A DNA stretch of 64,000 nucleotides, taken from contig NZ_JAOQNH010000001.1 of assembly GCF_025961205.1 (NCBI RefSeq), positions 3,000,001 through 3,064,000 of the forward strand, read 5' to 3'. The notes under the pieces are model-generated. The model made no database searches and was not told where the DNA came from. It was given only the letters and a program-made list of their open reading frames with translations. This document shows positions 24,347 through 33,668 of the stretch, one piece after another. The position numbers and the translations under genes were made by a program. Positions within the stretch are counted from its first letter, which is position 1, and every line of letters begins with the position of its first letter. This DNA comes from Azospirillum fermentarium (GTDB lineage Bacteria; Pseudomonadota; Alphaproteobacteria; Azospirillales; Azospirillaceae).

Positions 24347-26011
24347 ATGAGCAACCCCTACGACACCCACCTGGACCGCAACGCCGCCAACACCGAGGCG
24401 CTGTCGCCGCTGTCGTTCCTGCGGCGCACCGCCGACATCTACCCCAACCGCCCGGCGGTGGTTCACGGACCCGTGCGGCGGACGTGGAAGGAAACCTATG
24501 AGCGCTGCGTGCGGCTGGCCTCGGCGCTGGCGGCGCGGGGGATCGGGGTGGGCGACACCGTCGCCGTCATGGCCCCCAACATCCCCGAATCCTTCGAAGC
24601 CCATTTCGGCGTGCCCATGGCCGGCGCGGTGCTGTGCGCGCTGAACATCCGCCTGGACGCCGAGGCGCTGGCCTTCATCCTCGGCCATGGGGAGGCCAAG
24701 ATCCTGCTGACCGACCGGGAATTCTCCGGCGTCATCACCAAGGCGCTGGCCCTGATGCCCGCGGACGCGCGCCCCATCGTCATCGACATCGACGACCCCC
24801 AGGCCCGCGGCGGCTCCCTGATCGGGGAAATGGATTACGAGGCGTTCCTGGCCACCGGCAACCCCGCCCATGCCTGGACGCCGCCGGCGGACGAGTGGCA
24901 GGCCATCGCGCTCAACTACACCTCCGGCACCACCGGCAACCCCAAGGGCGTGGTCTATCACCACCGCGGGGCCTATCTGAACGCCATGGGCAACGTGCTG
25001 ACCTGGGCCATGCCGCACCATCCGGTGTATCTGTGGACCCTGCCCATGTTCCACTGCAACGGCTGGTGCTTCCCCTGGACCGTGGCGGCCATGGCGGGGG
25101 TGAACGTCTGCCTGCGCGTCATCGCGGCCAAGACCATCTATGACGCCATGGCCGACGAGGGGGTCACCCACCTGTGCGGCGCCCCCATCATCATGGGGCT
25201 GCTGTGCAACGCCGGCCCCGACCAGAAGCGCGACGTGCCCCGCGGCATCAGGATGATGACCGCCGGCGCCGCCCCGCCCGCCGCCGTCATCGAAAAGATG
25301 GAGGGGCTGGGCTTCGACATCACCCACGTCTATGGCCTGACCGAGGTGTACGGCCCCGTCACCATCTGCGCCTGGCACGACGACTGGAACGGCCTGCCGC
25401 TGGAGGAGAAGGCGCGGCTGAAGGCCCGCCAGGGCGTGCGCTACGCCACGCTGGAGGGGCTGATGGTCGCCGACCCGGCCACACTGGAACCGGTGCCCGC
25501 CGACGGCACGACCATGGGCGAGGTGTTCATGCGCGGCAACACCGTCATGAAGGGCTATCTGAAGAACCCCAAGGCCACCGACGAGGCGTTCCAGGGCGGC
25601 TGGTTCCACACCGGCGACCTGGGGGTGCTCCACCCGGACGGCTACATCGAGCTGAAGGACCGGTCCAAGGACATCATCATCTCCGGCGGCGAGAACATCT
25701 CCACCATCGAGGTGGAGGGCGTGCTCTACCGCCACCCCGCCGTGCTGGAAGCCGCCGTCGTCGCCCGCCCCGACGAGAAATGGGGCGAGACGCCCTGCGC
25801 CTTCGTCACCCTGCGCGAAGGGATGGACGCCGGCGAGGACGACATCATCCACTGGTGCCGCCAGCATCTGGCCCATTTCAAATGCCCGCGCACCGTGGTG
25901 TTCGCGCCCCTGCCCAAAACCTCCACCGGCAAGATCCAGAAGTTCGCGCTGCGCGCCCACGCCCGCGCCCTGAACGATCTGGCGGAGGCCGAAAAAGCCC
26001 GCCAGGGGTAA
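24347..26011 (+). CDS. AMP-dependent acyl-CoA synthetase, DmdB-like
   Basis: 554 aa. The adenylation core has NYTSGTTGNPKGVVYHHRGAY and HVYGLTEVYGP, the hinge area has WFHTGDLG and DRSKDIIISGGENIST, and the C-terminal domain has LPKTSTGKIQKFALR with the acetylation-prone lysine. The N-terminus EALSPLSFLRRTADIYPNRPAVVHG is typical of the medium-chain/3-methylmercaptopropionyl-CoA ligase group. Substrate is not decided by sequence alone. The start has GGGAGAGAG upstream. It stands divergent from the MarR-GNAT gene and may be under its control. Confidence 0.85.
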   Translation: MSNPYDTHLDRNAANTEALSPLSFLRRTADIYPNRPAVVHGPVRRTWKETYERCVRLASALAARGIGVGDTVAVMAPNIPESFEAHFGVPMAGAVLCALNIRLDAEALAFILGHGEAKILLTDREFSGVITKALALMPADARPIVIDIDDPQARGGSLIGEMDYEAFLATGNPAHAWTPPADEWQAIALNYTSGTTGNPKGVVYHHRGAYLNAMGNVLTWAMPHHPVYLWTLPMFHCNGWCFPWTVAAMAGVNVCLRVIAAKTIYDAMADEGVTHLCGAPIIMGLLCNAGPDQKRDVPRGIRMMTAGAAPPAAVIEKMEGLGFDITHVYGLTEVYGPVTICAWHDDWNGLPLEEKARLKARQGVRYATLEGLMVADPATLEPVPADGTTMGEVFMRGNTVMKGYLKNPKATDEAFQGGWFHTGDLGVLHPDGYIELKDRSKDIIISGGENISTIEVEGVLYRHPAVLEAAVVARPDEKWGETPCAFVTLREGMDAGEDDIIHWCRQHLAHFKCPRTVVFAPLPKTSTGKIQKFALRAHARALNDLAEAEKARQG

Positions 26012-26025
26012 AAGCATCACGCCCG

Positions 26026-26057
26026 GCGGGAAAATGCATCGGCGCGCATTTTCCCGC
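26026..26057. repeat. 12-bp inverted repeat between the ligase and Eis-like genes
   Basis: Arms GCGGGAAAATGC (26026-26037) and GCATTTTCCCGC (26046-26057) with an 8-nt loop, 15 nt past the ligase stop. A stable 3'-end hairpin without a clear T-run; possible weak terminator or mRNA stabiliser. Confidence 0.5.
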
Positions 26058-26134
26058 TGGTCCGTGCACAAACAAAGGATTACTGGTCATACCAAGCCGC
26101 CGGAAGCGCGGCGCTCTCCAAACCCCAGCGGCTG

Positions 26135-27340
26135 ATGACGACCGACCACCGCCTTTCAGCGCTTCGCGCACCGCCGCCGGCCTACCGCCCCCTGATCGAC
26201 AGCGACATGGGCGCCGTGGCCTATCTGGAACGTCAGGGCTTCGGAACCCCGCGGGAGGTGCTGGACCATTACCGCGCCCTGTTCGGGGACGAGGTGATGC
26301 GGGTCACCGACCGCGCCGGGCGCATCACCGGCTTTGCCGCCATGTGGCCGTTTCCCCAATGGTTCGGCGGCGCCCCGGTGCCGTCGCGGGCCATCGCGTC
26401 CGTCGTCACCGACCCCACCCTGCGCGGCCAGGGCGACGGCACCGCCCTGGTGGCCGGCCTGCTGCGCGAAGCGGCGGACGGCGGCGCCGGGGTGGCGGTG
26501 CTCTATGCCTCCACCCGCTCCCTCTACCGCAAGATGGGGTTCGCCCCGGCGGGGGTGATCACCGCCTTCCGCACCCCGGCCCGCGCCCTGTCGGCGGACC
26601 GGCTGAGCGCCTTTCCCCGTCTGGCGGACAGCCAGGACACGGGCCGTCTGGCCGCGCTGCGCCGCCCCTTGCTGGCCCGGAGCAACGGCATGGCCGAACG
26701 CACGCCGGCCATGTGGTCGCTGGCGCTGCGCGACGACAGCCGCCCCGCCGACGTCTTCCTGCTGCCCGGACCGGACGAGGACGGCCCCGCCGAAGGGTAT
26801 CTGGCCGTCTGCCCGCCCGACGACCGCCGGCTGGTGGTGGTGGACCAATGCGTCCTGACCCCCCACGCCGCCCGCACCGCCGCCGCCTTCCTGGCCGGCT
26901 ATGCCATGCAGGTGGATTGGGTGGTGTGGAAAGGTGCCTATGCCGACCCGTTGGCCCTGGGGGCCGTGGACAGCGGCACCGCCATCGAGGAATGGGAGGA
27001 ATGGCTGCTGCGCGTCGTCGATGTGGAGCGCGCCCTGTCCACCCGCGGCTATCCCGCGGGGCTCAGCGGGTCCGTGGTGCTGGACGTGACCGACCCGCTG
27101 CTGCCGGCCAACAACGGGCGGTTCCGGCTGGATGTGACCAATGGGCGCGCGGCGGTCCGCCGCCTGGACGGCCCCGGCCCCTTCGATCTAGCGTTGTCTG
27201 TTTGCGCATTGGCATCCCTCTTCACCGGCCATACCGCACCGGCAGCCTTGTCGCGGACCCATGAGATCATCAGCCTTAACGATAGTTTCCTAACTTTACT
27301 TTTTTCCGGGCCGCATCCCTGGATGCCGGACCGCTTCTAA
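26135..27340 (+). CDS. Eis-like GNAT acetyltransferase
   Basis: 401 aa. N-terminal GNAT (about 15-140; IASVVTDPTLRGQGDGTALVAGLLREA is the acetyl-CoA loop; YASTRSLYRKMGFAPAG follows), a second GNAT-like middle domain, and a C-terminal SCP2-like segment (LSTRGYPAGLSGSVVLDVTDPLLPANNGRFRLDV). This layout matches the Eis family, including aminoglycoside and enhanced intracellular survival acetyltransferases; physiological substrates are generally unknown. It ends PHPWMPDRF, close to the C-terminal carboxylate used in catalysis by Eis. Likely cotranscribed with the ligase upstream. Confidence 0.8.
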   Translation: MTTDHRLSALRAPPPAYRPLIDSDMGAVAYLERQGFGTPREVLDHYRALFGDEVMRVTDRAGRITGFAAMWPFPQWFGGAPVPSRAIASVVTDPTLRGQGDGTALVAGLLREAADGGAGVAVLYASTRSLYRKMGFAPAGVITAFRTPARALSADRLSAFPRLADSQDTGRLAALRRPLLARSNGMAERTPAMWSLALRDDSRPADVFLLPGPDEDGPAEGYLAVCPPDDRRLVVVDQCVLTPHAARTAAAFLAGYAMQVDWVVWKGAYADPLALGAVDSGTAIEEWEEWLLRVVDVERALSTRGYPAGLSGSVVLDVTDPLLPANNGRFRLDVTNGRAAVRRLDGPGPFDLALSVCALASLFTGHTAPAALSRTHEIISLNDSFLTLLFSGPHPWMPDRF

Positions 27341-27441
27341 GTGGAACGACAGGGCCAGGCACGCCTCAATGCCAAGCTGCGGTCCACAGCTTTGGGTTCC
27401 AGAGCCGGAATTCGTTGCAAAAGTTGCACGGGACACGCCGA

Positions 27442-27475
27442 AACGATTGGTTAAACACTGGGTGTTAACGATTGG
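27442..27475. promoter_or_regulatory. Direct and inverted repeats upstream of the chemoreceptor gene
   Basis: AACGATTGG occurs twice in direct orientation (27442-27450 and 27467-27475), and between them GTTAAACAC and GTGTTAAC form an imperfect dyad. It lies about 55 nt upstream of the chemoreceptor start. Operator-like, owner unknown. Confidence 0.4.
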
Positions 27476-27530
27476 GCTGTAGAAGAATCCGGCGTCTATG
27501 AGCCGCAGGACGGGGGAGGAGGTCAGCGTC

Positions 27531-29942
27531 ATGACCATCGGTACACGAATAGCACTTGGCTTCGCCACGGTCCTGCTGCTCACGGTGGCCGTCGCCTTCG
27601 TCGGGTGGAACAGCCTTGGCACCTATGCCAGCCGGGTTGACGTTGCATCCACCACCGCGGAACTGGACGCCCGGCTGAAGGCCGTCCGGCTGGAAGAGGC
27701 GCGTTTCGTCACCGACCGCGCCGCCGACGCCGCGACATCCGTGCCGGGGATGCTGGACGCGCTCCGCGCCGAAACCCAGCGCATCCGCGAATCCCTGGCC
27801 GGCTCCGACGGCGAGCGGCTGGTGGGCGACATCCAGGCCGGCATCAACGGCTACCGCGCCGCCTTCGCCAATTTCGTGACGCAGGAGAACGAGGCGGCGG
27901 CCCGCACCCGGTCCATGGCCGACCGCGCCAAGGAACTGCGCGGCGTGGCCGAACGCATCGGCCAGCAGCAGGCCGAACGCTACGACCACAACATGGTCAG
28001 CCTGCACGACGCCGCCGAAGCCGCCCGCCACGCCGACGACACCGCCAACCGCGCCGACCGGCTGATCGAACACCTGCTCCAGGCCCGCCGCCATCAGGCC
28101 GATTTCCTGCGCACCCGCTCCCCCGACGCGGTGAAGGCCACCGAAGCCTCGCTGGCCGAACTGGCCGAAGACGTCAAGGGCATGGTCGAGGACGTCAAGG
28201 GCACCAACGACGAGGAGCTGGCCTCCACGCTGGCCGCCTCGGTCAAGGCGTACCAGGACACCTTCGCCGAACAGTCGTCGCAGTCCACCCACGACGACGC
28301 CGACACCTTCGAGGCCCGCGTCACCATCCTGGACAAGCAGGCCGATCTGGTGCAGGAGCACGCCCACGAGATCCAGGAAAGCCAGCTCAACGTCGCCACC
28401 GCCCTGCGCGAGGCCGCCAACTTCGCCCAGAGCGAGGTGAACGAGGCCATCGTCCTGCGCAACCTGTCCATGCGGCTGGTGCAGTCGGTGCAGGCCGCCA
28501 TGCTGGGCGAGCGGGATTTCCGCATGAAGGGGGGCGAGCCCGCCCGCAGCGTGGTGATCGAGGCCACCCGCGAAACCCTGCGTCTGGCCGAACAGGCCGG
28601 CGCCATCCTGGTAGACGCCGAGGGCAAGGCCGCCGTCACCGCCGCCAAGACCGCGCTGACCGCCTACAACAACGAATTCACCGCCCTGGTCAACGCCGTG
28701 GAGAACCAGCAGAAGGCCTCCACCGCCATGGCCAAGGCCGCCACCGACGTCAGCGAGCAGGTCAACCGTCTGGTCACCCTCCAGCGCACCGAGCGCGAGG
28801 ACGGGCGCACCCAGGCCGGCACCTTCATCGCGTCCGGCCTGGGCGTGGCGCTGGTGCTGGGGCTTTTGCTGGCGTGGTTCATCGACCGGGCCATCACCGT
28901 GCCCATGCACGCCATCACCCGCGCCATGAACCGGCTGGCCGAGGGCGACCTGTCGGTGGACATCCCCGGCGCCGACCGCAAGGACGAGCTGCGCCACATG
29001 GCCGGCGCGCTCAGCGTGTTCAAGGAAAACGCCCAGGAAATGCGCCGCATGGAGCAGGAACGGGAGGAGATGCGCCGCCAGATCGACGCCGACCGCCGCC
29101 GCGCCATGAACGAATTCGCCAACGGCTTCGAAATGTCGGTCAGCACCGTGGTGCAGACCCTGACCGATTCCGCCGATTCCATGGCCCGCGACGCCCAGGA
29201 GATGTCGTCGGACGCGGCCCTGACCAACGCCAAGTCGGCGGCCGTCGCCACCGCATCGGAACAGGCCACCAGCAACGTCCAGACCGTGGCCGCCGCCGCG
29301 GAGGAATTGTCGGCCAGCATCGCCGAAATCTCCCGCCAGCTCACCGCCTCCTCCTCCGTCGCCCAGGACGCCGCCGACAAGGCGCTCCAGACCAACAGCA
29401 TCGTCGAGGGTCTGGCCGAGGCCGCCCAGCGCATCGGTCAGGTGGTGGACCTGATCGGCGAGATCGCCGAACAGACCAACCTGCTGGCGCTCAACGCCAC
29501 CATCGAAGCGGCGCGGGCGGGGGAAGCCGGCAAGGGCTTCGCCGTCGTGGCGACCGAGGTCAAGAACCTTGCCGGCCAGACCGCCAAGGCCACCGAGGAA
29601 ATCTCCAGCCAGGTGGCCCAGATGCAGGCCGCCACCGGCGGCGCCGTGGGCGCCATCCGCACCATCAGCGACTCCGTCGGCACCATCAGCAACACCGTGA
29701 CCGACATCGCCCGCGCCATGGAGCAGCAGGGCTTCGCCACCCGCGAAATCGCCCAGAACGTCCATCAGGCCGCCGCCGGCACCCAGGAGGTGAAGCGCCA
29801 CATCTCCGAGGTCACCACCGCCGCCAGCAAGACCGGCTCCGCCGCCGACGCCGTGCTGCGCGCCAGCCGCGAACTGGCCAAGCAGGCCGACACCCTGCGG
29901 TCGGAGGTGAAGGGGTTCCTCAACAAGGTGCGGGCGGCGTAA
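27531..29942 (+). CDS. Methyl-accepting chemotaxis protein with helical sensor
   Basis: 803 aa. Membrane helix about 6-28, a periplasmic region of about 400 residues that looks entirely alpha-helical (possibly a tandem helical-bimodular-type sensor), a second membrane helix about 432-452, HAMP to about 505, and a cytoplasmic signalling hairpin. The hairpin tip [34 protein letters not shown] (about 642-680) is the CheA/CheW-binding region. GGAGG 8 nt before ATG 27531 sets the start. The C-terminus lacks an NWETF-type pentapeptide. It signals to the flagellar motor; the ligand is unknown. Confidence 0.92.
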   Translation: MTIGTRIALGFATVLLLTVAVAFVGWNSLGTYASRVDVASTTAELDARLKAVRLEEARFVTDRAADAATSVPGMLDALRAETQRIRESLAGSDGERLVGDIQAGINGYRAAFANFVTQENEAAARTRSMADRAKELRGVAERIGQQQAERYDHNMVSLHDAAEAARHADDTANRADRLIEHLLQARRHQADFLRTRSPDAVKATEASLAELAEDVKGMVEDVKGTNDEELASTLAASVKAYQDTFAEQSSQSTHDDADTFEARVTILDKQADLVQEHAHEIQESQLNVATALREAANFAQSEVNEAIVLRNLSMRLVQSVQAAMLGERDFRMKGGEPARSVVIEATRETLRLAEQAGAILVDAEGKAAVTAAKTALTAYNNEFTALVNAVENQQKASTAMAKAATDVSEQVNRLVTLQRTEREDGRTQAGTFIASGLGVALVLGLLLAWFIDRAITVPMHAITRAMNRLAEGDLSVDIPGADRKDELRHMAGALSVFKENAQEMRRMEQEREEMRRQIDADRRRAMNEFANGFEMSVSTVVQTLTDSADSMARDAQEMSSDAALTNAKSAAVATASEQATSNVQTVAAAAEELSASIAEISRQLTASSSVAQDAADKALQTNSIVEGLAEAAQRIGQVVDLIGEIAEQTNLLALNATIEAARAGEAGKGFAVVATEVKNLAGQTAKATEEISSQVAQMQAATGGAVGAIRTISDSVGTISNTVTDIARAMEQQGFATREIAQNVHQAAAGTQEVKRHISEVTTAASKTGSAADAVLRASRELAKQADTLRSEVKGFLNKVRAA

Positions 29943-29959
29943 TTCCCCCGAAGCGTTGT

Positions 29960-30015
29960 GAAGGGGCGCTGCCCCTTCACGCTTCCCCGCCAAGGGCCGG
30001 CAGCCCTTGGAACCC
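29960..30015 (+). repeat. Double-hairpin intergenic repeat, copy 1
   Basis: Hairpin A: AAGGGG (29961-29966) with CCCCTT (29972-29977). Hairpin B: CCAAGGGC (29990-29997) with GCCCTTGG (30003-30010). The linker and tail (CGCTTCCCCG, GGAACCC) match copy 2 at 55818-55875 closely. It starts 18 nt after the chemoreceptor stop. Confidence 0.8.
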
Positions 30016-30102
30016 ATTCCCTTTTCGGCCGCGCCCGCCGGTCCGCGCCCGTCGATCAAGGCAACGAAGCCCTGGGCCCCGGTTGGGGAATTGAACACAC
30101 CC

Positions 30103-30122
30103 TGCAAGTCATTATCATTGCC
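30103..30122. promoter_or_regulatory. Fur-like iron-response box upstream of the iron permease
   Basis: TGCAAGTCATTATCATTGCC contains CATTATCATTG, close to the classic Fur element. It lies about 24 nt upstream of the permease start, so iron repression is plausible. Specific regulator (Fur, Irr or RirA) cannot be told from one site. Confidence 0.55.
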
Positions 30123-30145
30123 CTGGGCCGTTGACCCGTGGAACA

Positions 30146-31870
30146 ATGGGGGCGTTCCATCACCAGCGCGGCCTTCCCATCGTGACCAGCCAGACGTTCG
30201 ATGCCCCCTCCTCCGCCCCGCCGGTCCTGGCGCGGCGCACGGTCTTCAGCGGCTGGACGCTGGCAACCCTCGTCATCGCCGCCCTGGTGGCGTTGCCGGT
30301 GATGGTGGTGGCAAGCCGGGTGTTCGTACCCACCAACGGCGTCTGGGACCATCTGGTCCAGACCGTGCTGTGGGAATATCTGGGCAACACCGTGCGGCTG
30401 GTGGTGCTGGTGGGGCTTGGAACCGCCGTCATCGGCGTCGGCACCGCATGGCTGGTCACCATGTGCCGCTTCCCCGGCAGCCGGGTGCTGGAATGGGCGC
30501 TGCTGCTGCCCATGGCGGTGCCGGCCTATGTCATGGCCTATACCTACACCGACCTGCTGCAGTTCGTCGGGCCGATCCAGACGGGCCTGCGCGCCCTGTT
30601 CCACTGGACCCGGCGCGATTACTGGTTCCCCGACATCCGCACGGTGGAAGGGGCGGCGGCCATGCTGACGCTGGTGCTCTACCCCTATGTCTATCTGCTG
30701 TCGCGGGCGGCGTTTTTGGAACAGTCGGTGTGCGTGCTGGAGGTCAGCCGCACGCTGGGCCGCGGGCCGTGGCGCAGCTTCTTCACCGTGGCCCTGCCGC
30801 TGGCCCGCCCCGGCATCGTCGCCGGGCTGGCGCTGGTGATGATGGAGGTGCTGGCCGATTTCGGCACCGTGCAGTATTTCGCCGTCAACACCTTCACCAC
30901 CGGCATCTACCGCACGTGGTTCGCCATGGGCGAGCCGACCGCCGCCGCCCAGTTGGCCGCCGTGCTGATGCTGTTCGTGCTGGTGCTGATCCTGATGGAG
31001 CGCTGGTCGCGCAAGCAGGCCAAGTTCCACCACACCACCACCCGCTACCGCCGCCTGCCCGCCCAGCCGCTGACGGGGTGGAAGGCGGCGGCGGCGCTGA
31101 CCGCCTGTGTCCTGCCGCTGGTGCTGGGGTTCGTGGTGCCGGGGGGGATCCTGCTGGAGATGGCGCTGCGCACGGGCGACGAGCGGCTGGGGCGCACCTT
31201 CATCGACATCGCTACCAACAGCTTCACGCTGGCCGCCATCGCCTCGGCCATGGCGGTGACGCTGGCGGTGCTGCTGGCCTATGGCCAGCGGCTCCAGCCG
31301 ACGCCGCTGCTGAAAGGGGCGGTGCGCGTGGCCGCCATGGGCTACGCCATTCCGGGATCGGTGATCGCGGTGGGGGTGCTGATCCCCTTCACCCACCTGG
31401 ACAACGCCATCGACCAGTTCCTGCGCGCCACCATCGGCGTGTCCAGCGGCCTGCTGCTCAGCGGCACCATCGCGGCGGTGCTGTTCGCCTATATGGTCCG
31501 GTTCCTGGCGGTGTCGTTCAACACCATCGAGGCCAGCCTGGGCAAGATCCGCCCCACCATGGACCACGCCGCCCGCGTGCTGGGCAGCACGCCGGGCCGC
31601 ACCCTGGTGCGCGTCCACGCCCCCATCATGACCGGCAGCCTGCTGACCGCCGCATTGCTGGTGTTCGTGGACGTGATGAAGGAATTGCCGGCCACCATGA
31701 TCGTGCGCCCGTTCAATTTCGACACGCTGGCGGTGCGCGCCTACCAGATGGCGTCCGACGAACGTCTGGCCGAAGCCGCCACCGCCTCGCTGGCCATCGT
31801 GGCGGTGGGCATCGTGCCGGTGATCCTGCTCAGCCGCTCCATCCGCAAATCGCGGCCCGGCGGGGCATGA
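30146..31870 (+). CDS. Ferric iron ABC transporter permease, FbpB/SfuB type
   Basis: 574 aa, about twelve hydrophobic helices; two fused permease halves, each with an EAA loop (EVSRTLGRGPWRSFFTVALPLARPGI and AARVLGSTPGRTLVRVHAPI) that docks on an ATPase. This is the architecture of FbpB/SfuB. The ATPase (FbpC) and binding protein are not adjacent; a matching FbpA-type gene is at 41829. The N-terminus is uncertain: TTG at 30131, ATG at 30146 and GTG at 30182 are all in frame and none has a good ribosome site. A Fur-like box lies just upstream. Confidence 0.88.
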   Translation: MGAFHHQRGLPIVTSQTFDAPSSAPPVLARRTVFSGWTLATLVIAALVALPVMVVASRVFVPTNGVWDHLVQTVLWEYLGNTVRLVVLVGLGTAVIGVGTAWLVTMCRFPGSRVLEWALLLPMAVPAYVMAYTYTDLLQFVGPIQTGLRALFHWTRRDYWFPDIRTVEGAAAMLTLVLYPYVYLLSRAAFLEQSVCVLEVSRTLGRGPWRSFFTVALPLARPGIVAGLALVMMEVLADFGTVQYFAVNTFTTGIYRTWFAMGEPTAAAQLAAVLMLFVLVLILMERWSRKQAKFHHTTTRYRRLPAQPLTGWKAAAALTACVLPLVLGFVVPGGILLEMALRTGDERLGRTFIDIATNSFTLAAIASAMAVTLAVLLAYGQRLQPTPLLKGAVRVAAMGYAIPGSVIAVGVLIPFTHLDNAIDQFLRATIGVSSGLLLSGTIAAVLFAYMVRFLAVSFNTIEASLGKIRPTMDHAARVLGSTPGRTLVRVHAPIMTGSLLTAALLVFVDVMKELPATMIVRPFNFDTLAVRAYQMASDERLAEAATASLAIVAVGIVPVILLSRSIRKSRPGGA

Positions 31871-31953
31871 GCCGGTGAGAAAGAGGGGTATGAGGGACGG
31901 ACCGGCGCGCCAGCCCATGGCCGGGCCGGCGTGGCTCTGGTAAGCTTTTCCCC

Positions 31954-32409
31954 ATGCCCCGCCCCCCCTCCTCCCCCACCATCCCCTATTTCCCCGACGA
32001 CAGCGGCGACCGTGCCGCGTGGCTGACGCGGCAGGCCGGGCTGTTGCGCTCGGGCCACGTGACGGCGGTGGACGCCCCCCGCATCGCCCACGAACTGGAA
32101 GCGCTGGTCGCCAGCGAACGGCGGGAACTGGTGCGCCATCTGGCGGCGGTGATGCTGGTGATGCTGAAATGGCGCTTCCGCCCCGACGGGCGGTCGGTGG
32201 CCTGGCGCCAGGCCATCGCACAGGGGCGCGACGGCATCGACGACATCCTGGCCGACAGCCCCATCCTGCGCGCCGAGCTTGAAGCACTGGTCCGCCGCGC
32301 CTATCCCCGCGCGGTGCGCGACGCGGCGCTGGAGTGCGGCCTGCCCGCCTCCTCCTTTCCCGCCGAATGGCCCTTTGCCGTCGAGGACATCCTGAACGGC
32401 GATATGTAA
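31954..32409 (+). CDS. DUF29 family protein
   Basis: 151 aa. Matches DUF29: RAAWLTRQAGLLRSG, ELEALVASERRELVRHLAAVMLVMLKWRF and YPRAVRDAALECGL...FPAEWPFAVEDILNGD. Soluble, helical, no known function; DUF29 proteins are widespread in alphaproteobacteria and cyanobacteria. Stop is 19 nt before the next gene, so they are probably co-transcribed. Confidence 0.8.
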   Translation: MPRPPSSPTIPYFPDDSGDRAAWLTRQAGLLRSGHVTAVDAPRIAHELEALVASERRELVRHLAAVMLVMLKWRFRPDGRSVAWRQAIAQGRDGIDDILADSPILRAELEALVRRAYPRAVRDAALECGLPASSFPAEWPFAVEDILNGDM

Positions 32410-32427
32410 CCGGAGGATCGACCCAGC

Positions 32428-32745
32428 ATGTTCATCGCCATGAACCGTTTCCGCATCGCCCCCGGATCGGAGGAAGAGTTCGAACGCATCTGGCGCGAGC
32501 GGCAGACCAACCTGCCGGGCATGCCGGGGTTCGTCGCCTTTCACCTGCTGCGCGGCCCCGGTTCGCCGGAATTCACCCTCTTCGCCTCCCACACCGTGTG
32601 GGAGAGCCGGGAGCATTTCGAGGACTGGACCAAATCGGACGCCTTTCGCCGGTCCCACGGCGGGGCGGCACGCTCGGGCACCCTCTATCTCGGCCCGCCG
32701 CAGTTCGAGGGGTTCGACGTGGTGCAGGAAATCCTGCCGGGCTGA
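32428..32745 (+). CDS. Antibiotic-biosynthesis-monooxygenase fold protein, IsdG/HmoB-like (putative haem-degrading)
   Basis: 105 aa, a single ferredoxin-like dimer-forming domain. Asn6 (IAMNRFRI), Trp67 (HFEDWTKS) and His77 (RRSHGG) fall at the positions of the IsdG catalytic triad (N7, W66, H76 in S. aureus IsdG). That pattern supports a haem-degrading monooxygenase that frees iron, but the fold is shared with other monooxygenases. It lies 560 nt downstream of an iron permease whose promoter has a Fur-like box. Confidence 0.7.
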   Translation: MFIAMNRFRIAPGSEEEFERIWRERQTNLPGMPGFVAFHLLRGPGSPEFTLFASHTVWESREHFEDWTKSDAFRRSHGGAARSGTLYLGPPQFEGFDVVQEILPG

Positions 32746-32869
32746 CGTTTCCAAAAAACACCGCGGCCCTTCGGGCACGATCGCACGCTTTCCCGCTGAC
32801 GGCCGCCCCCCGGCACCCCACATCCTTATTCCGCACGTCCGCACCATCACATCATGGGGAGAGGAAGGG

Positions 32870-33502
32870 ATGAGCCTGTCCGACGATGCGCCGTCCGCGG
32901 CCGACGAAACCCTGCGCACCCTGGCGACCGCCGCCATGGATCTGGCGGCGGCGCGCGGGTGGCGGCGGGTGTCGCTGAGCGCGGTGGCCGAACGGGCCGG
33001 GGTGCCGCTGGGCACCCTCTACCGTCATGCCCGCAGCCGGTCCGACCTGCTGGCGGCGGTGGCGCGGCTGGCCGATGCGGCGGTGCTGGCCGATGCCGGC
33101 GGCGGACCGGCGGACGAGAGCCCGCGCGACCGGCTGTTCGACGTGATGATGCGCCGGTTCGACGCGCTTCAGCCCTTCCGCCCCGGTCTGGCGGCGGTGA
33201 TGCGCGATCTGCCCTGGGAACCGCTGACGGCGCTGGCCTTCGCGCCCGCCTTCGGCCGGTCCATGGCATGGATGCTGCGCGCGGCGGGGCTGGACCCCGA
33301 TGCCCGGGGCGGGCCGTTGCTGGTGGCCGGGCTGGGGATGGTGGACGCACGGGTCATGCGGGTGTTTGCCGGCGATGACACGCCCGACCTGTCGCGCACC
33401 ATGGCGGCCCTGGATTCGGAGTTGCGCCGGGCCGAAAGCACCCTTGAATCATGCTTCGGCATGACGAAACGGGGGCGAGTCGAACCTAATCCCTCACCTT
33501 GA
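32870..33502 (+). CDS. TetR-family transcriptional regulator
   Basis: 210 aa. N-terminal HTH at about 15-60 (LATAAMDLAAARGWRRVSLSAVAERAGVPLGTLYRHARSRSDLLAAV), then a helical ligand/dimer domain with MRDLPWEPLTALAFAPAFGRSMAWMLRAAGL, similar to TetR proteins with a COQ9-like C-terminus. Start with AGGAAGGG upstream. It precedes a phasin gene by 167 nt; whether it controls it is not known. Confidence 0.85.
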   Translation: MSLSDDAPSAADETLRTLATAAMDLAAARGWRRVSLSAVAERAGVPLGTLYRHARSRSDLLAAVARLADAAVLADAGGGPADESPRDRLFDVMMRRFDALQPFRPGLAAVMRDLPWEPLTALAFAPAFGRSMAWMLRAAGLDPDARGGPLLVAGLGMVDARVMRVFAGDDTPDLSRTMAALDSELRRAESTLESCFGMTKRGRVEPNPSP

Positions 33503-33567
33503 GCGTGGGGGAATCGTGCAAAAGTCGTGAATACGCTGGCGAATCGTCGAGTGCGGCGTCTTGTGTG

Positions 33568-33578
33568 TTGCGCTGCAA
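33568..33578. promoter_or_regulatory. TTGC-N3-GCAA dyad upstream of the phasin gene
   Basis: TTGCGCTGCAA is a perfect dyad 90 nt upstream of the phasin ATG. Reported PhaR operators are TGC/GCA dyads of similar form (for example CTGC-N3-4-GCAG in Paracoccus), so this is a candidate PhaR site; the short length makes it uncertain. Confidence 0.35.
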
Positions 33579-33668
33579 AATGACGTTGGCTATTGTTTGG
33601 GCACTCTTAAAACAGACCTGCCTGGCCCTGCCGGGTGAGGGGCGGGTCAACCCACGGGGAAAAAACAG

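Noticed and set aside
24224-24347. Idea that the gene upstream of the DmdB-like ligase starts at 24326
   Set aside because: The region from 24207 to 24326 holds the palindrome and promoter, and GGAGGG directs translation to 24206.
27465-30146. 893-codon open frame antisense to the chemoreceptor
   Set aside because: Low-complexity Gly/His/Val-rich translation mirrors the helical repeats of the chemoreceptor; no domain or ribosome site.
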